Below, piece after piece: positions 1 to 11,910 of a DNA stretch of 64,000 nucleotides. The position numbers and the translations under genes are program-made. Source of the DNA: Hibiscus mutabilis (Eukaryota > Streptophyta > Magnoliopsida > Malvales > Malvaceae); assembly GCA_019671005.1 (NCBI GenBank), contig CM033714.1, positions 84,559,909-84,623,908 on the forward strand, in the 5' to 3' direction. Position 1 is the stretch's first letter; the number at the start of each line of letters is the position of its first letter. The notes beneath the pieces are model-generated. The model worked only from the letters and a program-made list of their open reading frames with translations, searched no databases and had not been told where the DNA came from.

Positions 1-300
1 TGACTAATTGACTGTATCTACCGCTAAAGTCTCAATTTTGGTCAAGAAATCAGCTGCACCATTTACTTCGCGACGAATTAAGCTGAACTCGACAAGCTAA
101 TCCTTGCTACAAAGATGGGGGCGAGACAAACTTGAGGACATTAGTATTGTTTGTCTGAACTCGAATCCATTAGCCAAAGCAAGTTTTAAACTTTCATGGA
201 CACCCCAAAATTTAATTTGGAGTACGAAAGTCGGACCAAATTTTCTATTGAATGAATCCCAAGAAAAAATTACCGTAATGATCTCGAAAGATATCACTAG
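1..300 (-). pseudogene. LINE RNase H-like domain remnant
   Basis: Read on the minus strand, this stretch gives broken pieces of the RNase H-like domain found at the C-terminus of plant LINE-type elements. One piece contains FNRKFGPTF and LKLALANGFEF, the start of the domain. A piece in the same region reads LIRREVNGAADFLTK, which matches the usual RREVNGAAD-type motif near the domain end. A stop codon separates the two pieces, and nothing upstream or downstream restores an open frame, so this is a dead fragment. It runs off the left edge of the window. Family assignment is by motif memory; confidence is moderate. Confidence 0.6.
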
Positions 301-672
301 CTGAACTAATTATTTCCGATAGAAAATCGTAATATTTTTCATTTATAGTTGTTGTTGAATTCGCTTTGTTTTTGTGTAAGTATCATTTGAGATTATATAG
401 TTTATTTTTATTTTTTATAAGTTAAAAGCAATAATTTTATTACTAAATTGATTTATTTTTCTTTTGGGTAAAGTACAAAGATAGTCACTGAACTTTTAAG
501 GCGCTTTTATTTTGGTCATCAAACTTTTAAAATTTTTATTGGGATCACCCAACTTTTATTCTGCTTTTATTTTGGCCCCTCTCGTTACCTTCGTTAGAAG
601 ATGATGATGTGGTCCGTTAGTTTTTCTTTTTCTCAATAAAATAATATAATTTGAGTCTCGCTGTTGTTAAAA

Positions 673-715
673 CCATCCCATCCCATCCCATCCCATCCCA
701 TCCCATCCCATCCCA
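673..715. repeat. (TCCCA)n microsatellite
   Basis: Eight or so tandem copies of the pentamer TCCCA lie at the inner edge of the left terminal inverted repeat of the Pack-MULE-like element. The matching position in the right repeat lacks them, so they expanded after the element formed. Confidence 0.9.
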
Positions 716-795
716 CCTCACTCGAACTTTCTCTTTCTCCTTGTTATACAAATCTCTGCAATTTTTTCATATTTAATTTTACAAGTGTAATGCAT

Positions 796-1494
796 TCACA
801 TATGCAAGAGAAGGTCTTGCTTTTCATTCACAACGACTTCCTCCTTTTGTGCAGCTTCTTTTATTCTTGCTTCAGCATCTCTTTCTGCAACTCTGACCTT
901 CTCATCTGCTCTTACAACTGCCGCTTCTAATATTACAACGCGATCTCGAGCTTTTGCAAGCTCATTACGCCACCTATGTGCCTCATGCATAGCAGAGTCT
1001 CCCTGCTTGATCAATTGATCCCTTTCTTTACTTAGGATCATGATTATAAGTCATATTTGTACAAGGGATCATGTATACCCAAATAAAAATATGGTCATGA
1101 CAATTCAAAGTAACTTCTCAAAAGTTAAAAGCAACATGGTCGACTTTCAATGAATGAGGTTCGACAAACGATGAAACATAAAACACAGATTTACAATTCT
1201 TTTAAATTCATAATTCTTTATCAGATCAACATGTGAGCATTGATCAATAAGATTAGAGTTACACAATTTGAGTTTTAGATATACCTTTGACATGAATGCT
1301 TCCTTTTGTTTTTCTGACTCTTTTGTTAAGAGTTCAATTTCGGCACAATCAATTCCCTTATGCTCATCCATTGTACGAGTTGCAGATTCAACAGCTTCAG
1401 CAAGTTTATCTGTTATTTCTCTTATTGTAAAATTACGAGTACGAAGATTTCGAGCCAAATTCTGCAATTCCTCATCCTTGACTTGTAGTGTCTC
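796..1494 (-). pseudogene. captured coiled-coil gene fragment (two exons)
   Basis: Two exon-like blocks read on the minus strand: 1285-1494 and about 796-1041. The first is bordered by a good acceptor (TTGTAG) and a good donor (AAAG/GTATATC), and encodes a charged helical stretch that includes NLARNLR and AEIELLTKESEKQ. The second encodes ERDQLIKQGDSAMHEAHRW and VVRADEKVRVAERDAEARI, with heptad-like charge patterning. These resemble the C-terminal part of a conserved plant coiled-coil protein that I recognise but cannot name with confidence. Introns are kept, so genomic DNA was captured rather than a cDNA copy. There is no start codon in context and no complete gene, so this is a fragment inside the element. 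Confidence 0.6.
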
Positions 1495-1639
1495 CTACAA
1501 GAATTAGCTACCACTCAGGAAACCAAATCTAGGTAGAATAAAATGCTTTAATTGACTAAACACTAGCCACAATAATGAGACAAGAAGCGGAGTGACAAAG
1601 CAGACTGAGAAACCCAGACAACACAAGTAGTACATCAGC

Positions 1640-1978
1640 TATTTCGATGATAATCTTTAACCTTTTTGTCCATATTAAGGGATTAAGCAGTGCTTTCTTA
1701 AAACCATATATATGATCGGCGAAGTTGTCGTTCTTTACGTATTCGAAATCGAGAATTCTATTTTTAGTTTCCAAGCAACTTGAGATAATTCTTGGAACAC
1801 TCATTTGTGATGCAAACCCTATATCAATGAAAATATAGCCACACAAGGTACTGCCATCAGTAAACTTCTTGACTAAAACTGGACGACCTTGATGTTTACC
1901 TTCATAAAATCTATATAACAATTCACTTGTGAGAACTTGGGTTTCATCGAAGCTGTTCGTTGCTCGATTCAGCTCTCT
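1640..1978 (-). pseudogene. captured ZRK-type pseudokinase N-lobe fragment
   Basis: On the minus strand this encodes ELNRATNSFDETQV followed by LYRFYEGKHQGRPVLVKKF, then a stretch containing NDNFADHIYG and RLKIIIEIAD. That order (an ELxxATNxF entry helix, the VLVKKF lysine strand, then an LKIxxEIA helix) is the N-lobe and start of the C-lobe of plant receptor-like cytoplasmic kinases, closest by eye to the ZED1-related (ZRK) pseudokinases. It stops before the catalytic loop and activation segment, so no kinase activity is possible. It sits inside the Pack-MULE-like element, upstream of the coiled-coil fragment and on the same strand. Confidence 0.6.
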
Positions 1979-2231
1979 ATAAAATAAAAAAAAATTACAG
2001 AGATTTGGAGAAGAAGGAGAAAGAGAAGGTTCAAGTGGGGTAGGTGGTTTAACCAGCAGTGAAACCCAAATTATATTATTTTATTGAAAAAAAAAGAAAA
2101 ATTAAAGGACTATGGGAGGGATCGAAATAAAAGCAAAATAAAAGTTGAGTGACTTCAATGAAAATTTTAAAAGTTTGGTAATCAAAATAAAAGCGCATTA
2201 GAAGTTCGAAATCCATCTGTGTACTTTACCC

Positions 2232-3059
2232 TTTTTTAAGTTAGTGAAAATAATTTTAAAATATTGAAAAACCTTTAAAAAAATAAGAAGTCAATAATTA
2301 AACCTTTTAAAAAGGTAAATTCAATTCGAGTTGAATCGATTATTTATAATTTATATTTGACTTTAGTTATCTTTTTGTAATTACATACATGTGTATTTAT
2401 AAAATTAGTAATTATATTTTCGTAAAATTATTTTATGATGTCCAAACACGCCTTATTCTACTCCGAACAATAATCAAATATATCCCAGATTCAAGTATTC
2501 ACCAACTAATCTATACTTGAACTAAATAAAAATCAGTTTAGTTCTTGGGAAAATGGAAAACACATGTTTTTCTTGATAAGAACCGAGAAAGTAAAATATA
2601 AATGCATGAGATGTATTTGTCTTGCATGCGAAATTAAAAGTACTTTGTTTGGTTCTTGGGAAAATGAATGATTCTTGTCATGTTAGCCTGATTTTCTAGC
2701 AAGAAATTGTGAAAAGTGGGAAGAAAAGACCAAAGTTTTGTTTACCTCTCATACAAAAATAAACTAATACCAGAAATGCTGTAGAGAATTGGAGGAAACT
2801 TCTCTTGGTTCCATCCACTTTGCTTTTATTTCAGTTTAAAAACATCTCATAAAATTAAAGTTAAAATCCATAAACTAGAAAGATCACAGTTACATGCATG
2901 ATATAGCACACTTTTGGTTAAAAAGGATTGGGATCCTCTATCATGAAGTAATCAGGTACGGCTTCGACATTCGGATCACACATGACCATTAGAATCCTAC
3001 CCAGAAATGCATCATTCTCACCAACATTTTTTGATGACTGAATTACTATTACATTTTAC
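2232..3059. other. AT-rich intergenic stretch downstream of Di19
   Basis: No coding region is visible between the Pack-MULE-like element and the Di19 stop codon. The part nearest 3059 is probably the Di19 3' UTR, since the gene reads right to left here. Nothing else is recognised. Confidence 0.5.
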
Positions 3060-5449
3060 TTACTGGTTTTCTTCATTATTTAGAAGAGTTGACAACACCA
3101 GATCTTGGACGAAACCAGCTCTCCCTCTGGCTTGCTGAATCCTTTTTCCACGCTCCTCGTTACTCAAAGAAGGATCGAAACTGCATGACATAAACAAAAC
3201 AAAATTTCCTTTACCTTACAAGGAAAAAACAGAGTTCAATATATATATAGTTCAAGGTAGTCTACAACTCAAACAGCAGCAAAAGTTTACACCAAAGTTG
3301 CATCAGACATAATTTCTGTTAGGTGAAAGGTGACTCCGTCGGTTCGGTTCGTTATTAGAAATTTAGAGTTAATACTAAGTTGCAAACCGAAGTGTGCATA
3401 CCAATGAGTTGGTGTGACATTATTGAATAGGTTTTACCACAGAAAAGATCTGAATCATCACCTTGATTTCCACACATGAGTTGGTGTGACATTTTTGGCA
3501 GCAATGTCTTCAAAGCTGTTTACAACAGATTTAGTAAGCTCTTCGGCTTCAGATGCAGGGAAATTCAAAATGAGTGAAGAAAGGAGCTGATCGGTAGCTG
3601 CATTGGACAAGTTAGCACTGGCACTGCTTGACCTATATGCACCGCCCCCTAGAAGTACTTGTAGATGAGCTTCACGGAGATCCCGACCCAAGAGAGACAG
3701 TGCCTGGCTGTTTGGAATGGCAACTTTACGTAACCTGTGACGTCTCTGCAAGTAATCTTTTGTTAAGGGGAACTGTCCTAACAATTCAACTTTTCCGAGT
3801 AAATACATAATCAAAGAAACTGTACAAAGTTCAATTATTAAGGATATCTTGAATAAATGTCCGTGTTGCAGCATGATATGACTTAGCATGTCTCTTGATA
3901 CTTTTTTAGAGCAAACTGGACAAATCTGCAACAGAGAGGTTAGTTCAGTATAAGACACTTTCGTCATGAAAACATCAACCGAGAACTTTTTTCCACCATT
4001 ATTTTGCATTTACACAATTTTGAACACAAAAGTTGCATAAGATATTCACGAGTAAGCTAAATAAAGAGTAAAATATCTCTACATTACAATTACAAGTCTT
4101 TCAAAGGTTGTAACCGGTCTTCACTAGGGATTGGGAGGAGGTGAGGGATTTTCAGAAAAGGGAAGAAAACTTCATATCATCTGGGCCAAAATATGAGGTT
4201 AAGACTAGCTCCTTATTCTTTTGTACCTAGGAATACACCAAATGCTAAATCCTCCATCATTATCAATGTCACACACTATAGGTTCTTTCTCAGAGCATAA
4301 CATTCTCTACCTGTCACACCTATTGTCGCTTCGCTTTCACTGTATGTCAACTTTCAACATCTATCTGCCGAATGTAGCATTCAAGAAGAGCATGAACATA
4401 ACACAGCCAGTCCTGCTCAGGCCTCCATATCCGGTGGCAGTTATTCTTACAAAATTTCGACAGAAGTTTCGAAGCCTAAATGATCAAATTATATTATCCA
4501 AAGGCTCAAATTCTGTCTGCAATGGCAGATGCTATATTAACATACCACTTAAATTGAGGATTTTAGTTTTGTTTCTTCTCCTACCACATAAAAAAACTGC
4601 AAAAACGTTGAACAAGTCAACACAACTATGTCGTCTGATTGACATTGCATCAATATGGTTGTCAATAACAGAATCAGTGTTGCCATTGTCACAGGCACCG
4701 AAACTATACCTTCTACAATCCCGGTTTCCCCCAATCGAGCACAACAACAAAGAGGACCTCTCGACCCTGATTCCCGATCATCTTTCAATTCAGTCACCTT
4801 TTCACGATATGGCATGTATAAGAAGTTAAAGCAATTGAAATTTCTCTTGTTTCAAATAAAGTGTCCAACAGAATAACCAAACCTTCGAAACACAAGAATG
4901 GGTACTATAATCATCAATTGCATCTTGGAATCATTATAAAAGAAACAACTTTATCATTAACATATCATATTCTGGAAGCATCAATCACACTATTTTCATA
5001 AATTAACACAACAAAACTGGATAAATGGTGCTCTAATCATCACTTTTAATCTTATCCAAGAGAACAGAAAATGAAGCTTACTCAGATAAATTGAAATTTT
5101 CTTACCGAAACTTTTGACTCGCAAGGATGCTCATCTTCGAGATGCGAACACAAAGCCACGATATCGAACTCCTCGTAACAGTAAGGACATGGGAAATCAG
5201 GTCGTACCTCGTTCTCTACCTCGGAATCATCGATGTCCAAAGGATCTTCATTTGTTGTTTACATTTCACAAACAGAAACACCAACAGCATCAGAAAATGA
5301 GATAAAAAGGAAAAACAAAACAAAACCCACATCAAAGATTGAAAAATGAAATTAGAAAACGAACCCAAACGAGAGCTTTGCTGCTGCTGCTGCAGATTAT
5401 ATTGGCGTTTAGCGGCTGCAAGACGATATGTCCAGAAATCGGAATCCAT
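3060..5449 (-). CDS. DI19: Di19-family drought-induced zinc-finger protein
   Basis: Five exons give a 237-residue protein: 5365-5449, 5106-5245, 3848-3925, 3463-3751 or 3462-3751, and 3060-3180. The start at 5449 gives MDSDFWTYRLAAAKRQ, the standard Di19 N-terminus; an in-frame ATG 12 bp upstream is less likely. Exon 2 carries the first Di19-type zinc finger (CPYCYEEFD...CSHLEDEH) and exon 3 the second (CPVCSKKV...HIMLQH). Exon 4 has the conserved RLRKVAIPNSQALSLLGRD block, and exon 5 has FDPSLSNEER and FVQDLVLSTLL at the C-terminus. Di19 proteins are nuclear and are linked to drought, salt and ABA responses. The exon 3 to exon 4 join requires an AT-AC (U12-type) intron; with it the protein reads HLFKLQRRHRL, as in other family members. 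Paralogue identity within the family is not resolved. Confidence 0.95.
3752..3847 (-). other. U12-type AT-AC intron in Di19
   Basis: The 96-bp intron begins ATATCCTT directly after the codon AAG and ends in AC at 3752. A CCCCTTAAC branch-site-like motif lies about 10 nt upstream of the AC end. All three signals match the minor-spliceosome AT-AC class. Removing it keeps phase 0 and yields the family-conserved HLFKLQRR junction. No GT donor at the end of exon 3 gives a sensible protein. Retention would add a stop-containing tail. Confidence 0.9.
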
Positions 5450-6502
5450 TTGAAAGACCAAAGCTTGGGGGTTGGATATTTACTGATAATAATTACTCCC
5501 TATTCACCAACAAATATGTGATCTTTAAGACAAAGAAAACTATATCTAAATCTGCTGAAGTTTGGGTTTTTTCTTCTTCTCTTTCTCTTGAAATTATTTA
5601 TGTTTCTGAGTTTTCTTTGACTTTATCTTTGAGAAACCGTTGGCTTTGTTGATCTCAACAAGCTTTCAAGGAGAGAGAAATTGTTTTATTGATAATTGAT
5701 GATGCGAGATTTTAAGCTTAAATTTTTTGACAATTTTTTAGGATTTTTGTGTGGTGTTGTAATAATTTTTAATTTAGATATTGTCTATGAATGTTCACAG
5801 GGAGTATAAAATTTTATAATTTATTATATAGAAAATAGTAAATAGTAAATATATATTTAATGTTTATTACATTAATATAAAATAATTACAAATAAAATAT
5901 TAATTGATTTTAAATTCTGCAAAATTTATTAACAAATGTTTCAAGTTTTGGAGATTTTTTTATGAATGTAGTGGTAAAAAAGTTAATATATTGTTATAAA
6001 AATATTATTTTAATTATTAATATAGTCTACAAATCTTTACTGAAAACTTAAAAATATTATTTTAATTTGTTGTAATTTTTATCTAAAATAACGCCCACAA
6101 ATCATTTTTAATATATATAAATTATATATTTCTGGTGCACTTTTTTAGCGAGTGTGTCATAATTTAGTATAGATTAGAAAAGAAAAAGTTAGGTGAAAAA
6201 GGAGATAATTAAGCATGAAAATATGGGTCATTTGTATGTACTATAAAAAGTTTATGTTGTGTTTGTCGATTAACGGATAATTGATTGTATTAATTAATTT
6301 GGTTAGTAAATCGTATAAAGATATTTAGTAAAATTAACTGATAGTTGATATTTGTTTGATTATATAAACAAGTAATATGACATATAAGAACATAATTATA
6401 TTCGATACTTATTTCAATAGTTCAATAATTATTAATATTTTGTATCTATATATTATTTAGATTATAAAAAATAATTTTTAATATAACATTATTAAGTGTA
6501 TT
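5450..6502. other. Di19 promoter and AT-rich intergenic region
   Basis: 5450-5700 is the likely 5' leader and proximal promoter of Di19. From about 5720 to 6500 the sequence is strongly AT-rich with no open reading frame of interest and no recognised element. It ends at the edge of the copia LTR. Confidence 0.5.
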
Positions 6503-6880
6503 TGAAGAATCTATATATGAGAGCGGCTCCGACGATCGCAAAAGATAAACAAAAAAAAAGACGGAAGAGAAATAGGGTTATCAAAGAAAAAGAATAAGCA
6601 TATGAAGAGAGGGAAAATTTAGAAGAAAAAAAAACAATGTAGGCCAAAACTAAAAAAAAAATGAAAATGAGATAATGGGCCAGTTTCACATAGTGGTTTA
6701 TATAGCCCAAGGATATTACTCAACAAATTGAAAACTGATTGTTTCATTCTGTTGAGAATGGCGAGCATAATGTAACAACAGTTTAACAACCAACCTCTCT
6801 TCAACAACTTGGACCAGCTGGCAGAAAACCCCAGAAGATTATGAGAGCAAAGATGAACAACACCTGAATATTATTCTTCA
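6503..6880 (-). repeat. 3' LTR of copia element
   Basis: 378 bp bounded by TGAAGAAT at 6880 and ATTCTTCA at 6503 on the minus strand. A TATATAA motif lies near 6700. The first 60 bases recur at 10387-10446, which marks them as LTR sequence and fixes this boundary. Confidence 0.75.
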
Positions 6881-6889
6881 ATATTCACT

Positions 6890-9800
6890 TCGTCTTCTGT
6901 CTTTTCTTGTGTTTGTTGAAGCGACCACACACACAATTGCTTCCTTAGTTTCTGGAATCGAACTTTTGATAAAGGCTTAGTAAGCACATCTGCATTCTGA
7001 AATTGTCCTGGCACGTAGTTAACTTTAAGTTGTCAATTCTGGACTTGATCTCTTATAAACTATAAATCCAAACCCACATGTTTAGTTTTGGAATGTAAAA
7101 CCGGATTCGCAGCCATAGCCACAGTACTTGTGTTGTCACACCAAGTCTTTGGTATGTCCTCAAGATGAACATCCATGTCTGCCAATAAAGCTTTAACCCA
7201 CAAGAGTTCTGACGCAGCATCTGCAAGGCTTCTATATTATGCTTCTACAGTAGACCGCGAAGCCCAACATTGTTTCTTTGAACTCTAGGACAACAAATGG
7301 CTGCCTAAGTAGACACAATAACCAAAAATTGACTTATGATCGTCTGCATCACTACCTCAATCTACATCGGAGAAGGCATGTAGTTCAACTAATTCATTTT
7401 GAATACCCTGCTTGACAAACCACAACCCATGATCAGATGTAGCCTTTAAATATCTAAGAATTCTTTTTACTGCTATCTAATGTACATCCTTCGAATTTTG
7501 CATAAACTGTGCCACCTTATTTACAGCAAAAGAAATATCGGGCCTCATGTGACAAACATATAACAAGGATCCAACTATACTATGATACTGAATTGCATCT
7601 GAAAATTCAACTCTATCATGTTTGCTAAGCTTCAGTGAGACAACCATCGGAGTATCAAGAGGCTGCGCATCACTCATTCTGTTTTTCTGTAACAATTCAT
7701 CAACAAATTTTCTTTGAGTAAGAAACAATCTCTCTCCAGTTTGAATGGCTTCGACACCTAAGAAATAATGAACCAAACCTAAATTTTTTAAGGAAAATTT
7801 CTCATGAAGGGCAATTTTAACATGCATCACATGATCTTTAGTTGCACCCATAATCAATATATCGTCAACATATACAACTAAATATGTAACGACATCCTCA
7901 TGTTTATAAATAAATAGAGAAGATTCTGCCCTAGAGGATCGGAAACTCAAACTACAAAGAAACTCACAAAGCTTGTTGAACCAATTCCTTGGTGCTTGTC
8001 GAAGACCGTATAGAGCCTTTTTAAGCTTGCATATCAAGACTTGACCTTTCTCATCACATTATTCAAATCTCGAGGGCTGCAACATGTACACGTCTTCTAA
8101 CAAATCACCTTTCAAAAAAAGGTTGTTCACATCCACTTGATGCTCATGCCAACCATTTGTGATAGCCAAAGAAAGAAGCACATTTACAGTAGAAAATTTA
8201 ACAACTGGACTAAAAGTTTCAAAAAAGTCATACCCTGGAATTTGAGAGTAGCCCTTGGCTACCAATCTTGCTTTATAACGATTAATCGAGCCATCAGGGT
8301 TCGGTTTCACCTTAAACATCCACTTAAAACCAATGGCTTATTGATTTAAAGGTAGATTAACCAGATCCCATGTATTGTTTTCTAACAGTGCTCTATATTC
8401 GGCCAAATCTACTTCATACCACTGAGGGTGTTTGAAAGCTTCATGAACTGAGGAAGATACGTTTCCTTGCATACTTGCTTGACTAGCATGTCTTTCATTA
8501 CTTCCCAGATCTTGCTGCCTCTCCAAAATATTCAAACCTTGAGGTCTGTAGTAGAAATATCACCAGTAACATTTGTTCCTATCAAACCCTCAACATCATC
8601 ATTTATTCCTGGGTCAGTGTCATCATTTGTTCCCAAGAAACTAGCAGTATCACTAGTCTCATCAGCACCTACAACATGATCAACAGAATCTTCTCAGGTG
8701 AAGAGCTATTATTGTTAGAAGCTTCAGAACCAGTGTTACCAACATTACTTTCTGCGCCAACAACTTCTTCTTTAGGTAAGGAACCAATATCACAAGAAAT
8801 TTTAGGATCATGGCTGCCAAGACTATCACTTGTTCCAGGAGCTTCTTCTTGAACTGCTGGAATTTCTTGAACTACTGGAATTTCATTACTTCTAGTATCT
8901 GAAACTGTTAAGGATGAATTACTAGTGGAAGCTTGTTGAGCCTGCTGTGGTGAACCAACACGCTGAGTGGTGTAAGTATCACTAGAAGACACAGGAAAAG
9001 AACCAGACTGATATGACTCAGAGACCTTAGTACCAGTACCAACTTCTCCTTTAGTGACTGCAGCAAAAGGAAAGTAAGCTTCATTAAACTTCACAAAACG
9101 AGATATATAAACCCTCCTTGTGTCATCCATACATTGATAACCATGGTGCTTTGGTGAATATCCCAAAAACACACAAGCTTTGGATCTGAAATCAAATTTA
9201 TTCCTGTTATAAGGTCCGAGCCAAGGAAAACACTAACAACCGAAGACTTTGAGAAACTCATAATTTGGTTATTTATCTGTTTTTGATGTGGAGACAATCC
9301 TCCTAACACAGTAGATGGAAGCCTATTTATCAGATATACATCACTCAAGGCAACATAAGACCAATACTGAAATGGCAAGGAAGCTTGGCTAAAAGAGTGA
9401 GAGTTGTCTCGATAATATGTATTTGCTTCCTCTCAACTACTCCATTTTGTTTAGAGGTATGTGGGCATGAGATTTTATGTTGTATACCCATTTGTGTCAA
9501 TTCATTCACACACGCTCGAAATTCACCTCCACCGTCAGTTTGTAATGAACTAATATTTGAAGAGAACTGGTTTTTAACAATAGCAATAAGAGAACACAAA
9601 GCAATCAATACTTCACTTTTATTCCTCAACAAGTAAAGCCAATATAATTGCAACTATACAAATCTATAAAGGAAACATAATATTGATATCCTGAAGACTT
9701 AATAAGCGAAGGCCCCCATACATCAGCTTCAATCAACTCAAATGGCTTGGTATAGACAGTGGTAGAGGGTGACAAGGGCATCCTATGACTCTTACCAAGT

Positions 9801-10380
9801 TGACAAGGGCCACATACATCAGTTTTATTAATAGTAACTTTCTTATTCAATACAAGGCCTACTATATTAGGTGAGGGGTATCCTAGGCGTTTGTGCCACA
9901 ACTTGTAAGCATCATCAGTAATTTGAGTAGTAACAGGAAAAACAGGTGAAGTCGTAGTATGATGTACCAAACCAGCAACAGACTGTAAGAAATCAAAACA
10001 ATATAAGCCATCTTCTATCCTCCCTTCAAGCAAAACACTACAAGTGCTTTTATCCTTCACAAAACACCAATTAGAGTGAAATTCAAGATAGACATAATTA
10101 TCTTGTGTAAGCCTTGAGACATATAACAAATTCCTTGTTATCTTAGGAACATGTAAAAGATGACTCAAGATAAGTGTACGAGTAGGAGTAGAAATAGTGG
10201 CTTTACTTATTTTTTCTATGCAAACTGCTGACCCATCACCAAGAAAAAACCTTTCCATTACATGAGTAAGAAGTATCGGGTTGTCCATTTGGTGGAATGT
10301 ATGTGACATGGTGTGTTGCTCCAGAGTCAATGTACCATTTGTTGTCAGCAGCAAGGTGACAAGTGGTAGCCCTATCTCTG
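6890..10380 (-). pseudogene. Broken copia pol polyprotein
   Basis: Read from 10380 downward: WYIDSGATHHVT (protease active-site region, in a frame shifted against the next block), then KLWHKRLGYPS and CGPCQLGKSHRMP (GAG-pre-integrase, 9.6-9.9 kb). Integrase core pieces QTDGGGEFR and SKQNGVVERK lie near 9.45-9.55 kb. A hydrophilic spacer covers 8.4-9.1 kb. Reverse transcriptase follows with YKARLVAKGYSQ (8.2-8.3 kb), KALYGLRQAPRNW and YVDDILIMG (7.85-8.0 kb). RNase H remnants cover about 6.9-7.45 kb. At least five frame breaks separate these blocks, so no functional enzyme can be made. Confidence 0.85.
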
Positions 10381-10446
10381 AAGTTGACAGAAAACCCCAG
10401 AAGGTTCTGAGAGCAAAGATGAACAACACCTGAATATTATTCTTCA

Positions 10447-11910
10447 ATACTATATATTAATCTATTATTTATATAATTATTTTTAATACAATTTAATTAA
10501 TTATTAAATTTAAATACAAATATAAATGTGTGAGAATAAAAAGAAAAATATTAGTTTACTAATGTCACAATGTAAATACGTGAGTGTGAAAAATTAAAAT
10601 TAAAAAGGTTAAATTTAGGTTATTTGTATATTTTTTATAATAGTTTAGGGTGAAGGGGTCTTTATAACTCTAATGTTAAAACTTCTAATTTCAAAAAGCT
10701 CATATTAGCGGCTTTTTAAATTTAAAGGTTTCACCACAACCCGCTATTCACCAAACATCTAAATTAACGGATTTGACCGATCAAACCTCTAATTTTAGCT
10801 CAAACTGTTGTTTACCAAACATGACTTATTTGTTTTTTATATATTTTTTGAATTTTGGATTCTCTTTTATATATATTGTTACAAATATTTATTTTGATGC
10901 TCATTATAATTAAAATTTTATGTACTAAATAAGATTTTTGATGTGTTTTATTATTACTATTTTAATGTTTATTAGGATTAGAGTTTTGTATGTTATATGT
11001 TTACAATATCTATAAATAAAGAGTTGGATAAAAGCATTATATATACTCCATATTGAGAAATAATACATAAGTCCTTCCTTATTTAGCACACCTCTTGTTT
11101 TAGTTCTTATTTTATTTAGTTTATATGACATACATAACTATTAATATCTGATTTATGGTCGACTAATTAAATCTAATATTACAAAAACATTACGGTACTA
11201 TTGAATCTAATTTATTATGACGTAAGGGTCCAATATTGGCATTTGCTCTATGCTAGAAGCTGAACTTTGGGGCATTTTCAATTGGTATGTAGTGTGCAGG
11301 GATCTAGTGAGTCGCCGGCTAGCTAGCCGTAAAATCAGATTGTTTGGAGGCAATTCGTTCATTAACAAGCAAAGGCCCTCGACAAAGAGCACTTGATATT
11401 TTTCAGTTTTTAATTATCGTATATACTTTTTTTTTCAATTAAGATTAAATTCTTTTTAATGAACCACATGATAATATTCACTTATTCATAAAAAAATTTA
11501 TTCCGTATAATATTTTTTTCAAGTGATGAAAGTCTTGATTGGCGGCTGTTAAACCTTAGAATTTGGTTGAAATTCCATTAATCCAATGAGAAGCAATGGA
11601 TGAAGATAGAACATCCATAATTCCCTTTGAAATGCCAGATTTTTCTCATCAATATTGAAAATGACTTCTCAACAAAATCTCCCAATTTCAAAGACTGGAT
11701 TTAATCTGGAAAGAAATTCAAAGTATAACTAATTAAGGATGATAAAATTATCCGGCCCCAACCCGACTTGGAGTGTCCTATTCTAATCTAGTCGAAATTT
11801 TAGTTTTGAATTTCATGAATTGGGACGGAGCGGGTTTTTGGAGTGTTGAGTCGGGGAGAGGGCGAGTTCGGGTATATGCTAAATATTCTCCGCCCGCCTC
11901 GGTATGTATT
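10447..11910. other. AT-rich intergenic region
   Basis: No gene is recognised. Part of the stretch (10440-10830) is low-complexity AT-rich DNA. Short open frames around 10925-11392 show no protein-like features. Confidence 0.4.

Larger units (their letters stand above)
466..2231. mobile_element. Pack-MULE-like element carrying gene fragments
   Basis: The element begins GGGTAAAGTACA at 466 and ends with the reverse complement (TGTACTTTACCC) at 2231. About 190-210 bp at each end are inverted copies of each other (466-679 and 2043-2231), roughly 80% identical by eye; shared blocks include GCGCTTTTATTTTG and CAATAAAATAATATAATTT. Long terminal inverted repeats of this kind are typical of Mutator-like elements. 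The interior carries no transposase. It carries pieces of two unrelated plant genes, a kinase-like gene and a coiled-coil gene, both on the minus strand. No clean 9-bp target duplication was found because both flanks are T-rich. The Pack-MULE label is an inference from the terminal repeats plus captured fragments. Confidence 0.75.
6503..10446 (-). mobile_element. Decayed Ty1/copia retrotransposon, gag deleted
   Basis: The element reads right to left. Its 3' LTR (6503-6880) is complete and bounded by TGAAGAAT and ATTCTTCA. Its 5' LTR is reduced to about 60 bp at 10387-10446, nearly identical to the start of the 3' LTR, and then jumps straight into the protease region. The rest of the 5' LTR, the primer-binding site and gag are gone. 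Order of domains is protease, integrase, reverse transcriptase, RNase H, which is copia order. Several stops and frameshifts break the polyprotein. No 5-bp target duplication was found; the bases just outside the ends are instead inverted copies (GTATT and AATAC). Confidence 0.85.

Noticed and set aside
4221..4829. Plus-strand open frame of 202 codons
   Set aside because: It lies in the intron between Di19 exons 2 and 3, has no protein-like composition and no start context, and no homologous motif.
5450..5461. Upstream in-frame ATG giving MVFQ before the Di19 start
   Set aside because: Family members begin MDSDFW, which matches the ATG at 5449.
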